Positions 9,301 to 17,098 of a DNA stretch of 64,000 nt are shown here, piece after piece. Origin of the DNA: an uncultured Bacteroidales bacterium (GTDB taxonomy: Bacteria; Bacteroidota; Bacteroidia; Bacteroidales; UBA932); the NCBI GenBank assembly GCA_944322925.1, contig CALUQM010000001.1, positions 1-64,000 on the forward strand, given 5' to 3'. The notes below the pieces were generated by a model. That model saw only the letters and a program-made list of their open reading frames with translations, did not search any database and had not been told where the DNA came from. A program made the translations under genes and the position numbers. The first letter of the stretch is position 1; every line of letters starts with the position of its first letter.

Positions 9301-9670
9301 GGCATTTACCAGTACGAAACTTGCTGAAAGCAATGTATTCAGCGACGTGTACGGAAATTACTGGACACCGGAGCATACGGATGCAAAATATCCGAGACTG
9401 ACCACGTCGGAAAACAATAACAACAGCCAGGTTTCCGATTTCTGGCTGGTAGACGGCCGTTATCTGAGACTCAAAAACGCCGAACTCGGATATTCTTTCC
9501 CGAAAAAGATCACTCAGAAGCTTAAACTGACGAATCTCAGGCTGTATCTGTCTGCGACGAACCTGCTTACATTCAGTCCTTTCAAATTGTGGGACCCGGA
9601 TCTTCAGACGGGGGCAGACAATTATCCGACCAACAGAATGGTCAATGTAGGACTGAATCTTTCGTTCTGA
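6380..9670 (+). CDS. susC: SusC/RagA TonB-dependent glycan transporter with STN domain (first)
   Basis: 1096 residues. A signal peptide ends near MSAQ (about 27). An STN signalling domain occupies about 30-100 (FTDVIRELEHQTGYSFIYES). A carboxypeptidase-like beta-sandwich follows at about 114-195 (SGIVTDAVTGEPLPGAAVWV). The plug domain lies at about 205-325, with the SusC-type VRGANGVIIITT segment, and a long beta-barrel ends in VGLNLSF with terminal Phe. It imports oligosaccharide across the outer membrane with the SusD encoded 39 bp downstream. The STN domain marks it as a transducer to the adjacent FecR rather than only a transporter. Confidence 0.96.
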   Translation: MTKHCLLGSLLTVFLWLFMGGTGMSAQNLTKEFDNAEFTDVIRELEHQTGYSFIYESGDLRTAPRITASFKDASVTKVLSTIIKSPLKYEIKGNIVAITRVNTAEPQSPEEETTVSGIVTDAVTGEPLPGAAVWVKDTPIGVVTDVDGHYRLSFTGNYGYLNISILGYADEEIQMKKGVQIINVQLEPDNTQLDEAVAIGYGYQKKASIIGAIAAINPTEMKVPVSQLSNALAGRLSGVVSVQRSGEPGEGSTFWIRGISTFGANSNPLVLVDGIERDLDLVDVEDIKEFSVLKDAAATAVYGVRGANGVIIITTRSGEEGKPKVTFKVESGIVSPTKVPEMADGLQFMTMYNDASGYEYYSREFMGNVIAGTDPDLYPDVDWTKSIFKDVSNNTRANVNISGGNSTVKYYISGGFYNENGLFKSDPMLNYNTSMYYRRFNFRANVDVKITRHTTLNVNLATTFEQKNSGGTSSSAIWSAALKTPSIVFPMVYSNGMLPGPGADRGNNPYALLTRTGYRQNFNNNAQSLVGITHDFEWLTPGLTATVKGSFDASNNASQNRTRTPEQWGSPVKDENGVLSLTNLVEGSQTLNYSHSNSGWRALYLEANINYIRSFGRHNVSGLLLYQQSQKNYIGSSAPDSESALPYRHQGLAFRATYNYDSRYFLEFNAGYNGSENFSPGHRFGFFPSVAAGWMLSGEKFWQPISHVISQFKIKGSYGLVGNDQIGGDRRFIYLETINNGNGYYFGTSCRNPGSYIMGEWANDSVSWETARKLDVGADITFFDKLRLQVDYFHEYRSGIFLRRSSVPVYAGVSSQPYVNIGKMRNSGWDASLQYDQKIGEVVLSAMGNFTFARNVVLDKDQPDWAELYMNETGQSMYQTIGYVSDGLFQSYEDIASSPDQSFFGDIQPGDIKYKDLNMDGKVDSYDRKPIGYTDVPEIVYGFGASAQWKGFDISVFFQGNAHVSFSINTTMVRAFTSTKLAESNVFSDVYGNYWTPEHTDAKYPRLTTSENNNNSQVSDFWLVDGRYLRLKNAELGYSFPKKITQKLKLTNLRLYLSATNLLTFSPFKLWDPDLQTGADNYPTNRMVNVGLNLSF

Positions 9671-9709
9671 TACCATAGCAATATAATGATTGAAAATCGA
9701 ATTCCAATT

Positions 9710-11653
9710 ATGAAAAAGAATTATTTGATACCGGTCCTGGCGGCTCTTGTATTGTCGATATCCGGATGCGACAAGTTTCTCGACCGACAGCCGGACGAAC
9801 ATCTCTCATCTGAAAATATTTTCGAAAAAAAGGAATCCACCTGGAAATATCTTGTCAATGTCTATTCTTTCATACCTGAAGACGGCGATTCGAGCGGCTA
9901 CGGCAATTCTCCGATCTGCATCCCATGTTCGGATGAAGCAGCCTCTTCATTCGGAGGAAACCGTTTCTATGCCGCATGGATTCATGATCAGGTTTCCCCG
10001 CTGACGTCGGGCGGATCTTACCGCAATACTGCATACAAGTACATGTATCAGGCAATAAGGGAAGCCACTTATTTTATGGAGAACGTGCACTCGTGCCCCG
10101 AACTGAGTGATGCGGAAAAGGATATATGGTATGCGGAAGCCCGGTTTCTCAGGGCATTCTACTATACGGAACTCCTGAAGTGGAACGGACCTGTCATTTT
10201 CAACGGGGACGAGCTGGTCGATTTCAATGATCCGTCTTTGAATGATACCGACAGAAGCCCGTGGCCTGTCATCGTAGACTGGCTGTGCGGGGAATTCGAC
10301 GAGGCTGCCAGATTCCTGCCGTATTCGTGGGATCCTACGACTGATCTCGGCCGGGCTACTATGGGGGCGGCTCTTGCGATGAAAGCCAGACTGCTGCTCA
10401 TGAACGCAAGGCCTCTTTTCAACGGACAGAACGGGACCGGCATGTATGACGGGATTGTCAACAAATACGGAGAGGCGCTTTTCAATACCGAATACGATGA
10501 ATCGAGGTGGAAAGAAGCCGCAGATGCCGCATACAATGTGATCAGGATGAACCTCTACAGTCTTGTCGACGACAAGTCGAAAGAACCTCTCGAAAACATA
10601 CACAATGCCTTCATCACCCTCGATTCACCGGAAAACATATTCGTCAGAATGAGCGATGGCCGTCCGTGGAGAAGAAACGAGACCCCGGCCCAGACCGGAG
10701 GAGGAGCGTATGGAGGTGTCGGAGTGACCCAGAAACTCGTGGATGCCTTTGCCATGGAGAACGGATATTACCCGATAATGAACATGGAAGAAGAATCCTA
10801 CGGGAACGGAGCCGGTCCGGAGAACGGGGGAGTGCTCGAGATCGACCCGCGGTCAGGTTATTCGGAGAGCGGTTCTTCCGATTTCGTGCATCCGTTCTTT
10901 GAAAAATTCACGGTATCATCTACATCCCAGACTTCGCCTGTCAGGACGATGAACATGTATGTGGGCCGGGAACCGAGATTTTATGCCAATATCTTCTGGA
11001 GCGGACAGACCTGGGTGACGGGAACCAACGTGTTCAAGGACATACAGTTCTACAGCAAGGGCGCCAGCGGTCCGCAGTCTGGCGTCGACTATCCGCCTAC
11101 CGGCTATGTGTGCCTGAAATTCATCAATCCGCAGATAAACACTACCGGCAATCCCGGCGTCGCGAAATGGGGGCAGCTGGCATGGCCTGTCATCCGGTAC
11201 GCCGACATACTGCTGATGTATGTCGAGGCTTTGAACGAATATGATCCAGGCAACTCCGATATTCTGCTTTACTGGAACATGGTACGCAGCCGTGCGGGGG
11301 TTCCGGATATAGAAGAACTGTATCCTGAAATAGTGGGGGACAAGGAATTGCAGAGAAAGTATATCCGCAGGGAGCGTATGGTGGAACTCTGTTTCGAGGG
11401 CAAAAGATATTTCGACACCAGACAATGGATGATCGCCGAGCAGGAAGATGACGGCCATGTCTATGGCTGCAATATCGCTGCGACGGACCATGACCCGGAA
11501 GGAGAGTACTGGAAGAGGACTTCCATATTCGATACGTTCGGGGACGGAGGCTTCATGACCCCGAGGGTATTCGGCAAGAAGAATTATCTTTTCCCGATAA
11601 ATCAGGAGGAGATAGACAGGGTGCCGGAAATTACACAGAACTACGGATGGTAA
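9710..11653 (+). CDS. susD: SusD/RagB-family glycan-binding lipoprotein (first)
   Basis: I start it at 9710 (MKKNYLIP...LSISGC) because this gives a proper lipoprotein signal ending at Cys; an earlier in-frame ATG at 9686 adds eight residues before it. About 647 residues. SusD features are the N-terminal CDKFLDRQPDEHLSSENIF segment, TPR-like helices with WYAEARFLRAFYYTELLKW, and the C-terminal SusD box (RYADILLMYVEALNE, then RRERMVELCFEGKRYFDTRQW). It caps the SusC barrel on the cell surface and captures glycan. Confidence 0.96.
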   Translation: MKKNYLIPVLAALVLSISGCDKFLDRQPDEHLSSENIFEKKESTWKYLVNVYSFIPEDGDSSGYGNSPICIPCSDEAASSFGGNRFYAAWIHDQVSPLTSGGSYRNTAYKYMYQAIREATYFMENVHSCPELSDAEKDIWYAEARFLRAFYYTELLKWNGPVIFNGDELVDFNDPSLNDTDRSPWPVIVDWLCGEFDEAARFLPYSWDPTTDLGRATMGAALAMKARLLLMNARPLFNGQNGTGMYDGIVNKYGEALFNTEYDESRWKEAADAAYNVIRMNLYSLVDDKSKEPLENIHNAFITLDSPENIFVRMSDGRPWRRNETPAQTGGGAYGGVGVTQKLVDAFAMENGYYPIMNMEEESYGNGAGPENGGVLEIDPRSGYSESGSSDFVHPFFEKFTVSSTSQTSPVRTMNMYVGREPRFYANIFWSGQTWVTGTNVFKDIQFYSKGASGPQSGVDYPPTGYVCLKFINPQINTTGNPGVAKWGQLAWPVIRYADILLMYVEALNEYDPGNSDILLYWNMVRSRAGVPDIEELYPEIVGDKELQRKYIRRERMVELCFEGKRYFDTRQWMIAEQEDDGHVYGCNIAATDHDPEGEYWKRTSIFDTFGDGGFMTPRVFGKKNYLFPINQEEIDRVPEITQNYGW

Positions 11654-11670
11654 ATTTTGATACGCTTAAT

Positions 11671-13026
11671 ATGAAGAGAATTTTCAAATTACTTGTGCCC
11701 TGCATTTTTTGTGTGGCCATCATGGCCTGCGAGCCGAGGCACATCAATGATAATCTTTATGATTCCGAAGTTTATATCATAAACGGCGGCTATATTGAAA
11801 CAGACATGTTCTATGATGCGGAAGGGCAGTTTTCCCTTCCTGTGTACGTCTACTGCGGAGGCTATTACGGAGGAAATCCCACGGTGAGCCTTCAGGCGAG
11901 TCAGGGAGCGCTTGACGCCTGGAACGGCAGCAATCCGGACAATCAGCTGAAGATGCTGCCGGAGGACTGCTACAGCATTGATCCTTCTCAAAAGGAAATG
12001 CAGGACGAAAGGGCGACTTTCAACATTACGTTCAATTGCGACGCCCTCGGGAATCTTTCTCAGGAGGATGACTATTCCGATCTCGACGGATATTGCCTCC
12101 CGCTCGAGCTGAACAGCCTGTCGGAAGATATCAAGGTGACGGAAAAAGAAGGAATGAACACTGTCATCATCGTGCCTGAAATGAGTCTTTGGGGATGTAC
12201 GCTTGAAAATGCCGGCGTATCAGACCTGTCGCTTGCAGACATGAAGGATGACGGTGAGAATATCGTGGTGGAATATACTGTCAGGACAGTTGTCGAAAAC
12301 GAATGGGAAGGAGCCGTAAAATTCGCTTTCAATACAGAGTCGGAGCATGCCGCGTACGAACTTCTGCCGGAAGGGTCCTATACGGTGTCCGGTACTGAAG
12401 GAAAATTCGTTCCCGGGGTGTCGGAGGTAACCTTTACCGTGAAGATAGACAAGTCAGCCATGACCGCATCGGCATATTCCATTGTGGCGAAGATAGAATA
12501 TGCCGGAGGATTCAAGATTATCGGCGACGATTATTCTGTCATCAATCTTCTCAACCGGAAATTCTATGACAAGTCGGAAATAACCGTAGAAAGCTGCAAT
12601 TCTTATTCTGACGACGGCTGGAATCCTGAAGTCACATTCGACGGAAACCTGGACAATTTCTGGGAGGCAGGTTATTCCGGACATGCCCACGGGACTACGA
12701 AACCACCGTTCGAGATCATATACGATCTCGGAAAGGAAGTGTCGCTCTGCGGAGTCGAACTTTACTTCAGGAATTACAGATATTCGCCGGGAGACAAGAA
12801 TTACACTTTCACCAACGATACCAAAGCAGGGCACTGGGAAATTTCTTCCGACTTGTCGGAATGGACCCGCGTATACGACTATGACTTCGGCACGGCAAGC
12901 AGGGAGCCCGGACCATACTATCATGAATGGCCGGCTGCCGAAGGCAGATATCTGAAATTCACAGTGACCGAATCCAACAGGAGCAATGCAGCCAATCTGG
13001 CTGAAATCAATATCATGTACAGATGA
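11671..13026 (+). CDS. DUF1735-like lipoprotein with C-terminal F5/8-type carbohydrate-binding domain
   Basis: Start chosen at 11671 (MKRIFKLLVPCIFCVAIMAC), giving a lipoprotein signal; an upstream ATG at 11647 overlaps susD. About 451 residues. The N-terminal half (30-290) looks like the DUF1735/BT_3987-like beta-sandwich pair seen in surface glycan-binding proteins. The C-terminal 140 residues resemble an F5/8 type C (CBM32-like) domain (FDGNLDNFWEAG, IIYDLGKEVSLCGVELYFR, YLKFTVTESN). It sits directly after susD, where surface glycan-binding proteins are usually encoded. Its stop overlaps the next start (ATGATGA). Confidence 0.8.
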   Translation: MKRIFKLLVPCIFCVAIMACEPRHINDNLYDSEVYIINGGYIETDMFYDAEGQFSLPVYVYCGGYYGGNPTVSLQASQGALDAWNGSNPDNQLKMLPEDCYSIDPSQKEMQDERATFNITFNCDALGNLSQEDDYSDLDGYCLPLELNSLSEDIKVTEKEGMNTVIIVPEMSLWGCTLENAGVSDLSLADMKDDGENIVVEYTVRTVVENEWEGAVKFAFNTESEHAAYELLPEGSYTVSGTEGKFVPGVSEVTFTVKIDKSAMTASAYSIVAKIEYAGGFKIIGDDYSVINLLNRKFYDKSEITVESCNSYSDDGWNPEVTFDGNLDNFWEAGYSGHAHGTTKPPFEIIYDLGKEVSLCGVELYFRNYRYSPGDKNYTFTNDTKAGHWEISSDLSEWTRVYDYDFGTASREPGPYYHEWPAAEGRYLKFTVTESNRSNAANLAEINIMYR

Positions 13027-14648
13027 TGAAGTTTGTTTTGCAATCGGTGCTGGTGCTGGCCTGCGGATTCTTGTCTAATGGAATCCAGGCCGGCACCGCC
13101 GACCGTCCGGACTCTCTTGCCGGATATATACTTACTCCAAAGGCTCCCGATACTCCGAGAATCAACGGCCCCAAGATCACAGGAGTCCGGCCCGGGTCCG
13201 ATTTCCTGTTCAGGATTCCGGCGACAGGCGTAAGGCCGATGACATTTTCGGCAGACGGACTGCCGAAAGGCCTCAGTCTGGACCGGACTACCGGCCTGAT
13301 TACGGGGAAGGTCAGGAAGGAAGGAGTCTATACTGTCACTCTTGCGGCGGAGAACAGTCTCGGAAGGAATGAAAGGAGCCTGAGGATAGTCGTCGGGGAC
13401 AGAATCGCCCTTACTCCGCCCATGGGGTGGAATTCGTGGAACTGCTGGGGGCATACCGTAAGCCAGGAGAAAATCATGGCAGCGGCTGTGGCGATGGAAG
13501 AAAAGGGCCTTGCCGACTACGGCTGGTCGTATGTGAACATAGATGACGGCTGGCAGGGAACAAGGGGAGGGAAATATAACGGCATACAGCCTAACCGGAA
13601 ATTCCCGGACATGAAAGGTCTTGCCGATTCCCTTCATGCCATGGGATTCAAAATCGGCATATATTCGGCGCCGTGGACAGCTACTTTTGCCGGACATATA
13701 GGCAGCCAGTGCGATCGCGAGGACGGTGTGTATTCCTGGATAGAGGACGGAAAGCACAATTCCGATTTCAGGCTTTCCGATCCTGAGGGAAAACTGCGCG
13801 GCCGGGACTTGTGGTATCACGGAGCGTATTCCTTCGCTGAAAATGACGCGAGACAATGGGCCGATTGGGGTATAGACTATCTGAAATACGACTGGCGGCC
13901 GAACGACTACTATAATACGAAAGAAATGCACGATGCTCTCAGAAGTACCGGGCGCGACATTGTCCTGAGTCTTTCCAATACTGCCCCTCTTGCCAATGCT
14001 CCGGTATGGGTGGAATATGCCGACTGCTGGCGGACCACTACCGATATATACGATAATTGGGAAAGTGTCCGTTCGATAGGTTTCGAAGGCCAGAACGTCT
14101 GGGCACAGTACAAGGGTCCGGGACATTGGCCGGATGCGGACATGCTGGTGGTCGGAGTTGTCGGATGGGGCAAGAAAATGCACCCTTCGGGCCTTACTCC
14201 GGATGAACAGTACACCCATATTACTTTGTGGGCCATGCTTGCATCTCCTCTCCTGATAGGCTGCGATCTGGACAGGCTCGATGACTTTACCCTTAATCTG
14301 CTTTGCAACAACGAAGTGATAGATGTCAATCAGGATCCTCTCGGCTATCAGGCTTCCGCCGTTTCTTCGACCGACACATCAGCAGTCTATGTCAAGCCCC
14401 TCGAAGACGGATCGCTCGCCGTAGCCTTGTTCAATCTTTCGGACAAGCCGGTGAATATGGGATTTTCATGCACGGATTTCGGTATTACCGGAGATCAGAC
14501 GATCAGGGATATCTGGAGACAGAAAGATTTGTGTACGGTAGCGGATACCGAAAGATGGGAGACAGAGGTGCCGGTCCACGGTACCGCATTTCTCAGGATT
14601 TATCCCGGGAACACGAGAGAACGTCCTGTCGGATATAAATACATGTGA
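13023..14648 (+). CDS. GH27 alpha-galactosidase-type glycoside hydrolase
   Basis: 541 residues with a signal peptide (about 1-23). An Ig-like putative domain (about 45-125, LPKGLSLDRTTGLITG) precedes the GH27 barrel, which opens at TPPMGWNSWNCWG and continues with YVNIDDGWQG, LKYDWRPNDYY and WPDADMLVVG. By family alignment the nucleophile is Asp290 (KYDW) and the acid/base Asp341 (WRTTTDIYDNW). A C-terminal beta domain follows. GH27 enzymes are mostly alpha-galactosidases, with some beta-L-arabinopyranosidases and alpha-N-acetylgalactosaminidases; specificity is not readable here. No lipobox Cys, so likely periplasmic. It starts inside the stop codon of the upstream gene (4-bp overlap). Confidence 0.92.
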   Translation: MMKFVLQSVLVLACGFLSNGIQAGTADRPDSLAGYILTPKAPDTPRINGPKITGVRPGSDFLFRIPATGVRPMTFSADGLPKGLSLDRTTGLITGKVRKEGVYTVTLAAENSLGRNERSLRIVVGDRIALTPPMGWNSWNCWGHTVSQEKIMAAAVAMEEKGLADYGWSYVNIDDGWQGTRGGKYNGIQPNRKFPDMKGLADSLHAMGFKIGIYSAPWTATFAGHIGSQCDREDGVYSWIEDGKHNSDFRLSDPEGKLRGRDLWYHGAYSFAENDARQWADWGIDYLKYDWRPNDYYNTKEMHDALRSTGRDIVLSLSNTAPLANAPVWVEYADCWRTTTDIYDNWESVRSIGFEGQNVWAQYKGPGHWPDADMLVVGVVGWGKKMHPSGLTPDEQYTHITLWAMLASPLLIGCDLDRLDDFTLNLLCNNEVIDVNQDPLGYQASAVSSTDTSAVYVKPLEDGSLAVALFNLSDKPVNMGFSCTDFGITGDQTIRDIWRQKDLCTVADTERWETEVPVHGTAFLRIYPGNTRERPVGYKYM

Positions 14649-14689
14649 CTTTTTCCCGCTGGATTGTCATTTGGAGAAAAGGTGAAGTC

Positions 14690-17098
14690 ATGAGACATGT
14701 TCTGATATCCGCATTATTGCTTTTTCTTCAGATGCTTCCTGTTCAGGGTGAAGACGGATGCGGCATGCTGACGCTTTCCGGAGAGGGATGGTCGGCTTGC
14801 GTAAATTCCGGAAACGGGACTCTCGGGAAATTCATCCGGGACGCCCAGGGCGGATCCATGAGCGTCCCGTTCCGTTCCGGCCCGCATTCAGGTCCGGCAT
14901 TCGACGGTGTCGTACTGCATCTTTCGGGAGATGACCCTCTGACGTTTTCCGGACTCAAGGACGGAATATCATACAGCATCGAATATCGTGCATGCAGGGA
15001 CCATCTGTGTCTGGTGTGTACGGTCAGAAATGACGGACAGACCCCGTACAGGCCGGAAAGGATACGTTTCAGATTCGGGGTGGACAGCGAGATGAGGACA
15101 TTTCCGGAATGGGATGGAAAGTTTTTCCCGACACTGATCCGGTGCGAAAAGGATTTTGCGTGGGGATATTTCATGTCTCCGGCCGGGAGCATATTCGCTT
15201 TCGGTGTCGAGGACCCTGTCGCTTCGTACGGTCTCAATTACATTTTCGAGGGGAACATGGCCTGGCTCTGGGGGCATCAGATATACACGGCAAGCCTCGA
15301 TTTCATACATTGCCTGCCGCTTCCGGCCCGTCATCCCAGCCATCTTACGGAAATATTGCCGGGAGAACAGCGCAGCTGGACAGTCAGGATGGGGATTGCA
15401 GACAGTCTGAAGCAGGTGAAGTCCTTAATCGCAGGCTGGATTTCCGCACCTTTGGCAGAAGCCGGTAGATATACGCTGTGCAAGGGAGACAGGGCAAGGA
15501 TAAAAGTGTACGGGAATCCGGAGAAAATAAGGGCCGTGGCATATTGCCCTGACGGGAAACGGTACAGTGTCCGGTGTGCGGATTCCGGACAGGAAAACGG
15601 TCCCGGCAGCAAGGAATGCGTCTTGACGACTTCTCCATTGTACGATGCCGGGCAGTACCGCCTTGAAATATCCGACGGGAACAGACATTCGGAAGTAATG
15701 CTTCATGTCCGGCAGCCGTGGTCGTGGTATCTGAAGAAAGCAAGGGATTTCGTAGCGGAGAACCCTCCTTTTTTCAGTGCTTCATGCGAGACTTTCTACG
15801 GGTATTATCCTGCATTTCTCGCCGCCCGCCACTTCCCTGACGGAGAGAAGGATTCGGAACTGCAGCTCCGCTTCAGGAACGGGCTGTCCCAGATGACCGG
15901 ACCGGACGGCAAGCCGCGGGAACAGGCAAATCCTAAGAGGATCCAGAATTTTTCGGCCCTTGCGGGAATGCTTGTGGACTTGTGGGAGGCGACCGGTGAA
16001 TCATGCTGGCTCGAAACGGCCTCCGGAATAGGGGACTTCCTTGAATCGGTCCAGTGGCCTGACGGGTCATACCGTTCCGATTCGATTCATTATACTGCTG
16101 TCATTTATCCTGCAAAGTCCATGTTCGAACTTGCGGACGCAGAGTTCCGGGCCGGGTGGAAGGAAAGGGCGCGCCGTCATTATCTTTCTGCAGTCAGGGC
16201 GGCTGAAGATCTGAGAATGAGGCTGGACGATATAGAGACGGAAGGAGACATGACTTTCGAGGACGGGATGATAACATGCAGCGCCCTGCAGATGGCTCTT
16301 TGCGGACTGTACGCCGAAGATCCGTCGGTGCGCAGCAGTTATGCGGAAGCCGCGGCCAGTATGATGGACAAGCATCTCTGTCTCGAACAGAGGCTTGTAC
16401 CGGACTGCAGGATGCGCGGGGCTACTCTCAGGTACTGGGAAGCTTTGGATATCTATTTTACTCCGAATCAGGCCATGAACTCGCCGCATGGATGGACGGC
16501 ATGGAAGATATATGCCCTCTGCTATCTTTATCTTCTGACCGGGGAAGAACACTATCTGGATGAAATGACCGAGACACTCGGGACATCTGTCCAGCTGATG
16601 GCTGCCGACGGACATCTCCGCTGGGGCTTTATTCCCGACCCTTATGTCAGGGGGCTGGTGTCGGAGCCTGTCCCCGGAAAGCCGGACGAACGTCGCGTGA
16701 GGGAGACTGTCATAGGCGAACAGTACATGGAGATGATAAGTCCCTGGTTCCGGCCTGAAGACGGACAGGCATTCACGAATTTCGGCGGACCGGGAGGAGC
16801 CGGCGACAATACCGTGTATGAAATATTCAAGGCCCTTGAAGAGTGCATGCTGACTGTCGGATATGTCATAGTTACAGACAAGGGAGAGGTCAGGTGCCAC
16901 AACTGTTCGGCACGCTGGACCTCTCCCGGACGTCTGTGCATAGAACCTGAGGAGTCCTGTGTCACGCGGATCCATGTAAATGCGAAGATTCCCTTAAAGG
17001 TAAAGGTCCGCCTGAAAGGCAGGACAGAGAGGGAATCCCTGGAGTCGGGAATGACATGGGTCGGAGACTCCCCGTATAGGCTACCGGCAGCTGGATAA
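14690..17098 (+). CDS. Secreted six-hairpin-like protein, probable unassigned glycosidase or lyase
   Basis: I choose ATG 14690 (MRHVLISALLLFLQMLPVQG), preceded by GGAGAAAAGGTG, over an in-frame ATG at 14645. About 802 residues. The N-terminal third is beta-rich; the middle and end (about 360-690) are helical with repeated aromatic-rich hairpins (FSALAGMLVDLWEATGE, YTAVIYPAKSMFELADAEF, GWTAWKIYALCYLYLLTGE), as in (alpha/alpha)6 barrels. I do not recognise a named family. It is the last gene of the rightward operon, 41 bp after the GH27 stop, and should act in the periplasm on the same glycan. The 3' end overlaps the convergent GH2 gene by 18 bp. Confidence 0.6.
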   Translation: MRHVLISALLLFLQMLPVQGEDGCGMLTLSGEGWSACVNSGNGTLGKFIRDAQGGSMSVPFRSGPHSGPAFDGVVLHLSGDDPLTFSGLKDGISYSIEYRACRDHLCLVCTVRNDGQTPYRPERIRFRFGVDSEMRTFPEWDGKFFPTLIRCEKDFAWGYFMSPAGSIFAFGVEDPVASYGLNYIFEGNMAWLWGHQIYTASLDFIHCLPLPARHPSHLTEILPGEQRSWTVRMGIADSLKQVKSLIAGWISAPLAEAGRYTLCKGDRARIKVYGNPEKIRAVAYCPDGKRYSVRCADSGQENGPGSKECVLTTSPLYDAGQYRLEISDGNRHSEVMLHVRQPWSWYLKKARDFVAENPPFFSASCETFYGYYPAFLAARHFPDGEKDSELQLRFRNGLSQMTGPDGKPREQANPKRIQNFSALAGMLVDLWEATGESCWLETASGIGDFLESVQWPDGSYRSDSIHYTAVIYPAKSMFELADAEFRAGWKERARRHYLSAVRAAEDLRMRLDDIETEGDMTFEDGMITCSALQMALCGLYAEDPSVRSSYAEAAASMMDKHLCLEQRLVPDCRMRGATLRYWEALDIYFTPNQAMNSPHGWTAWKIYALCYLYLLTGEEHYLDEMTETLGTSVQLMAADGHLRWGFIPDPYVRGLVSEPVPGKPDERRVRETVIGEQYMEMISPWFRPEDGQAFTNFGGPGGAGDNTVYEIFKALEECMLTVGYVIVTDKGEVRCHNCSARWTSPGRLCIEPEESCVTRIHVNAKIPLKVKVRLKGRTERESLESGMTWVGDSPYRLPAAG

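Noticed and set aside
12921..14219. 432-codon reverse frame opposite the GH27 gene
   Set aside because: Overlaps a clear GH27 sequence with all active-site motifs; no motif or start signal of its own.
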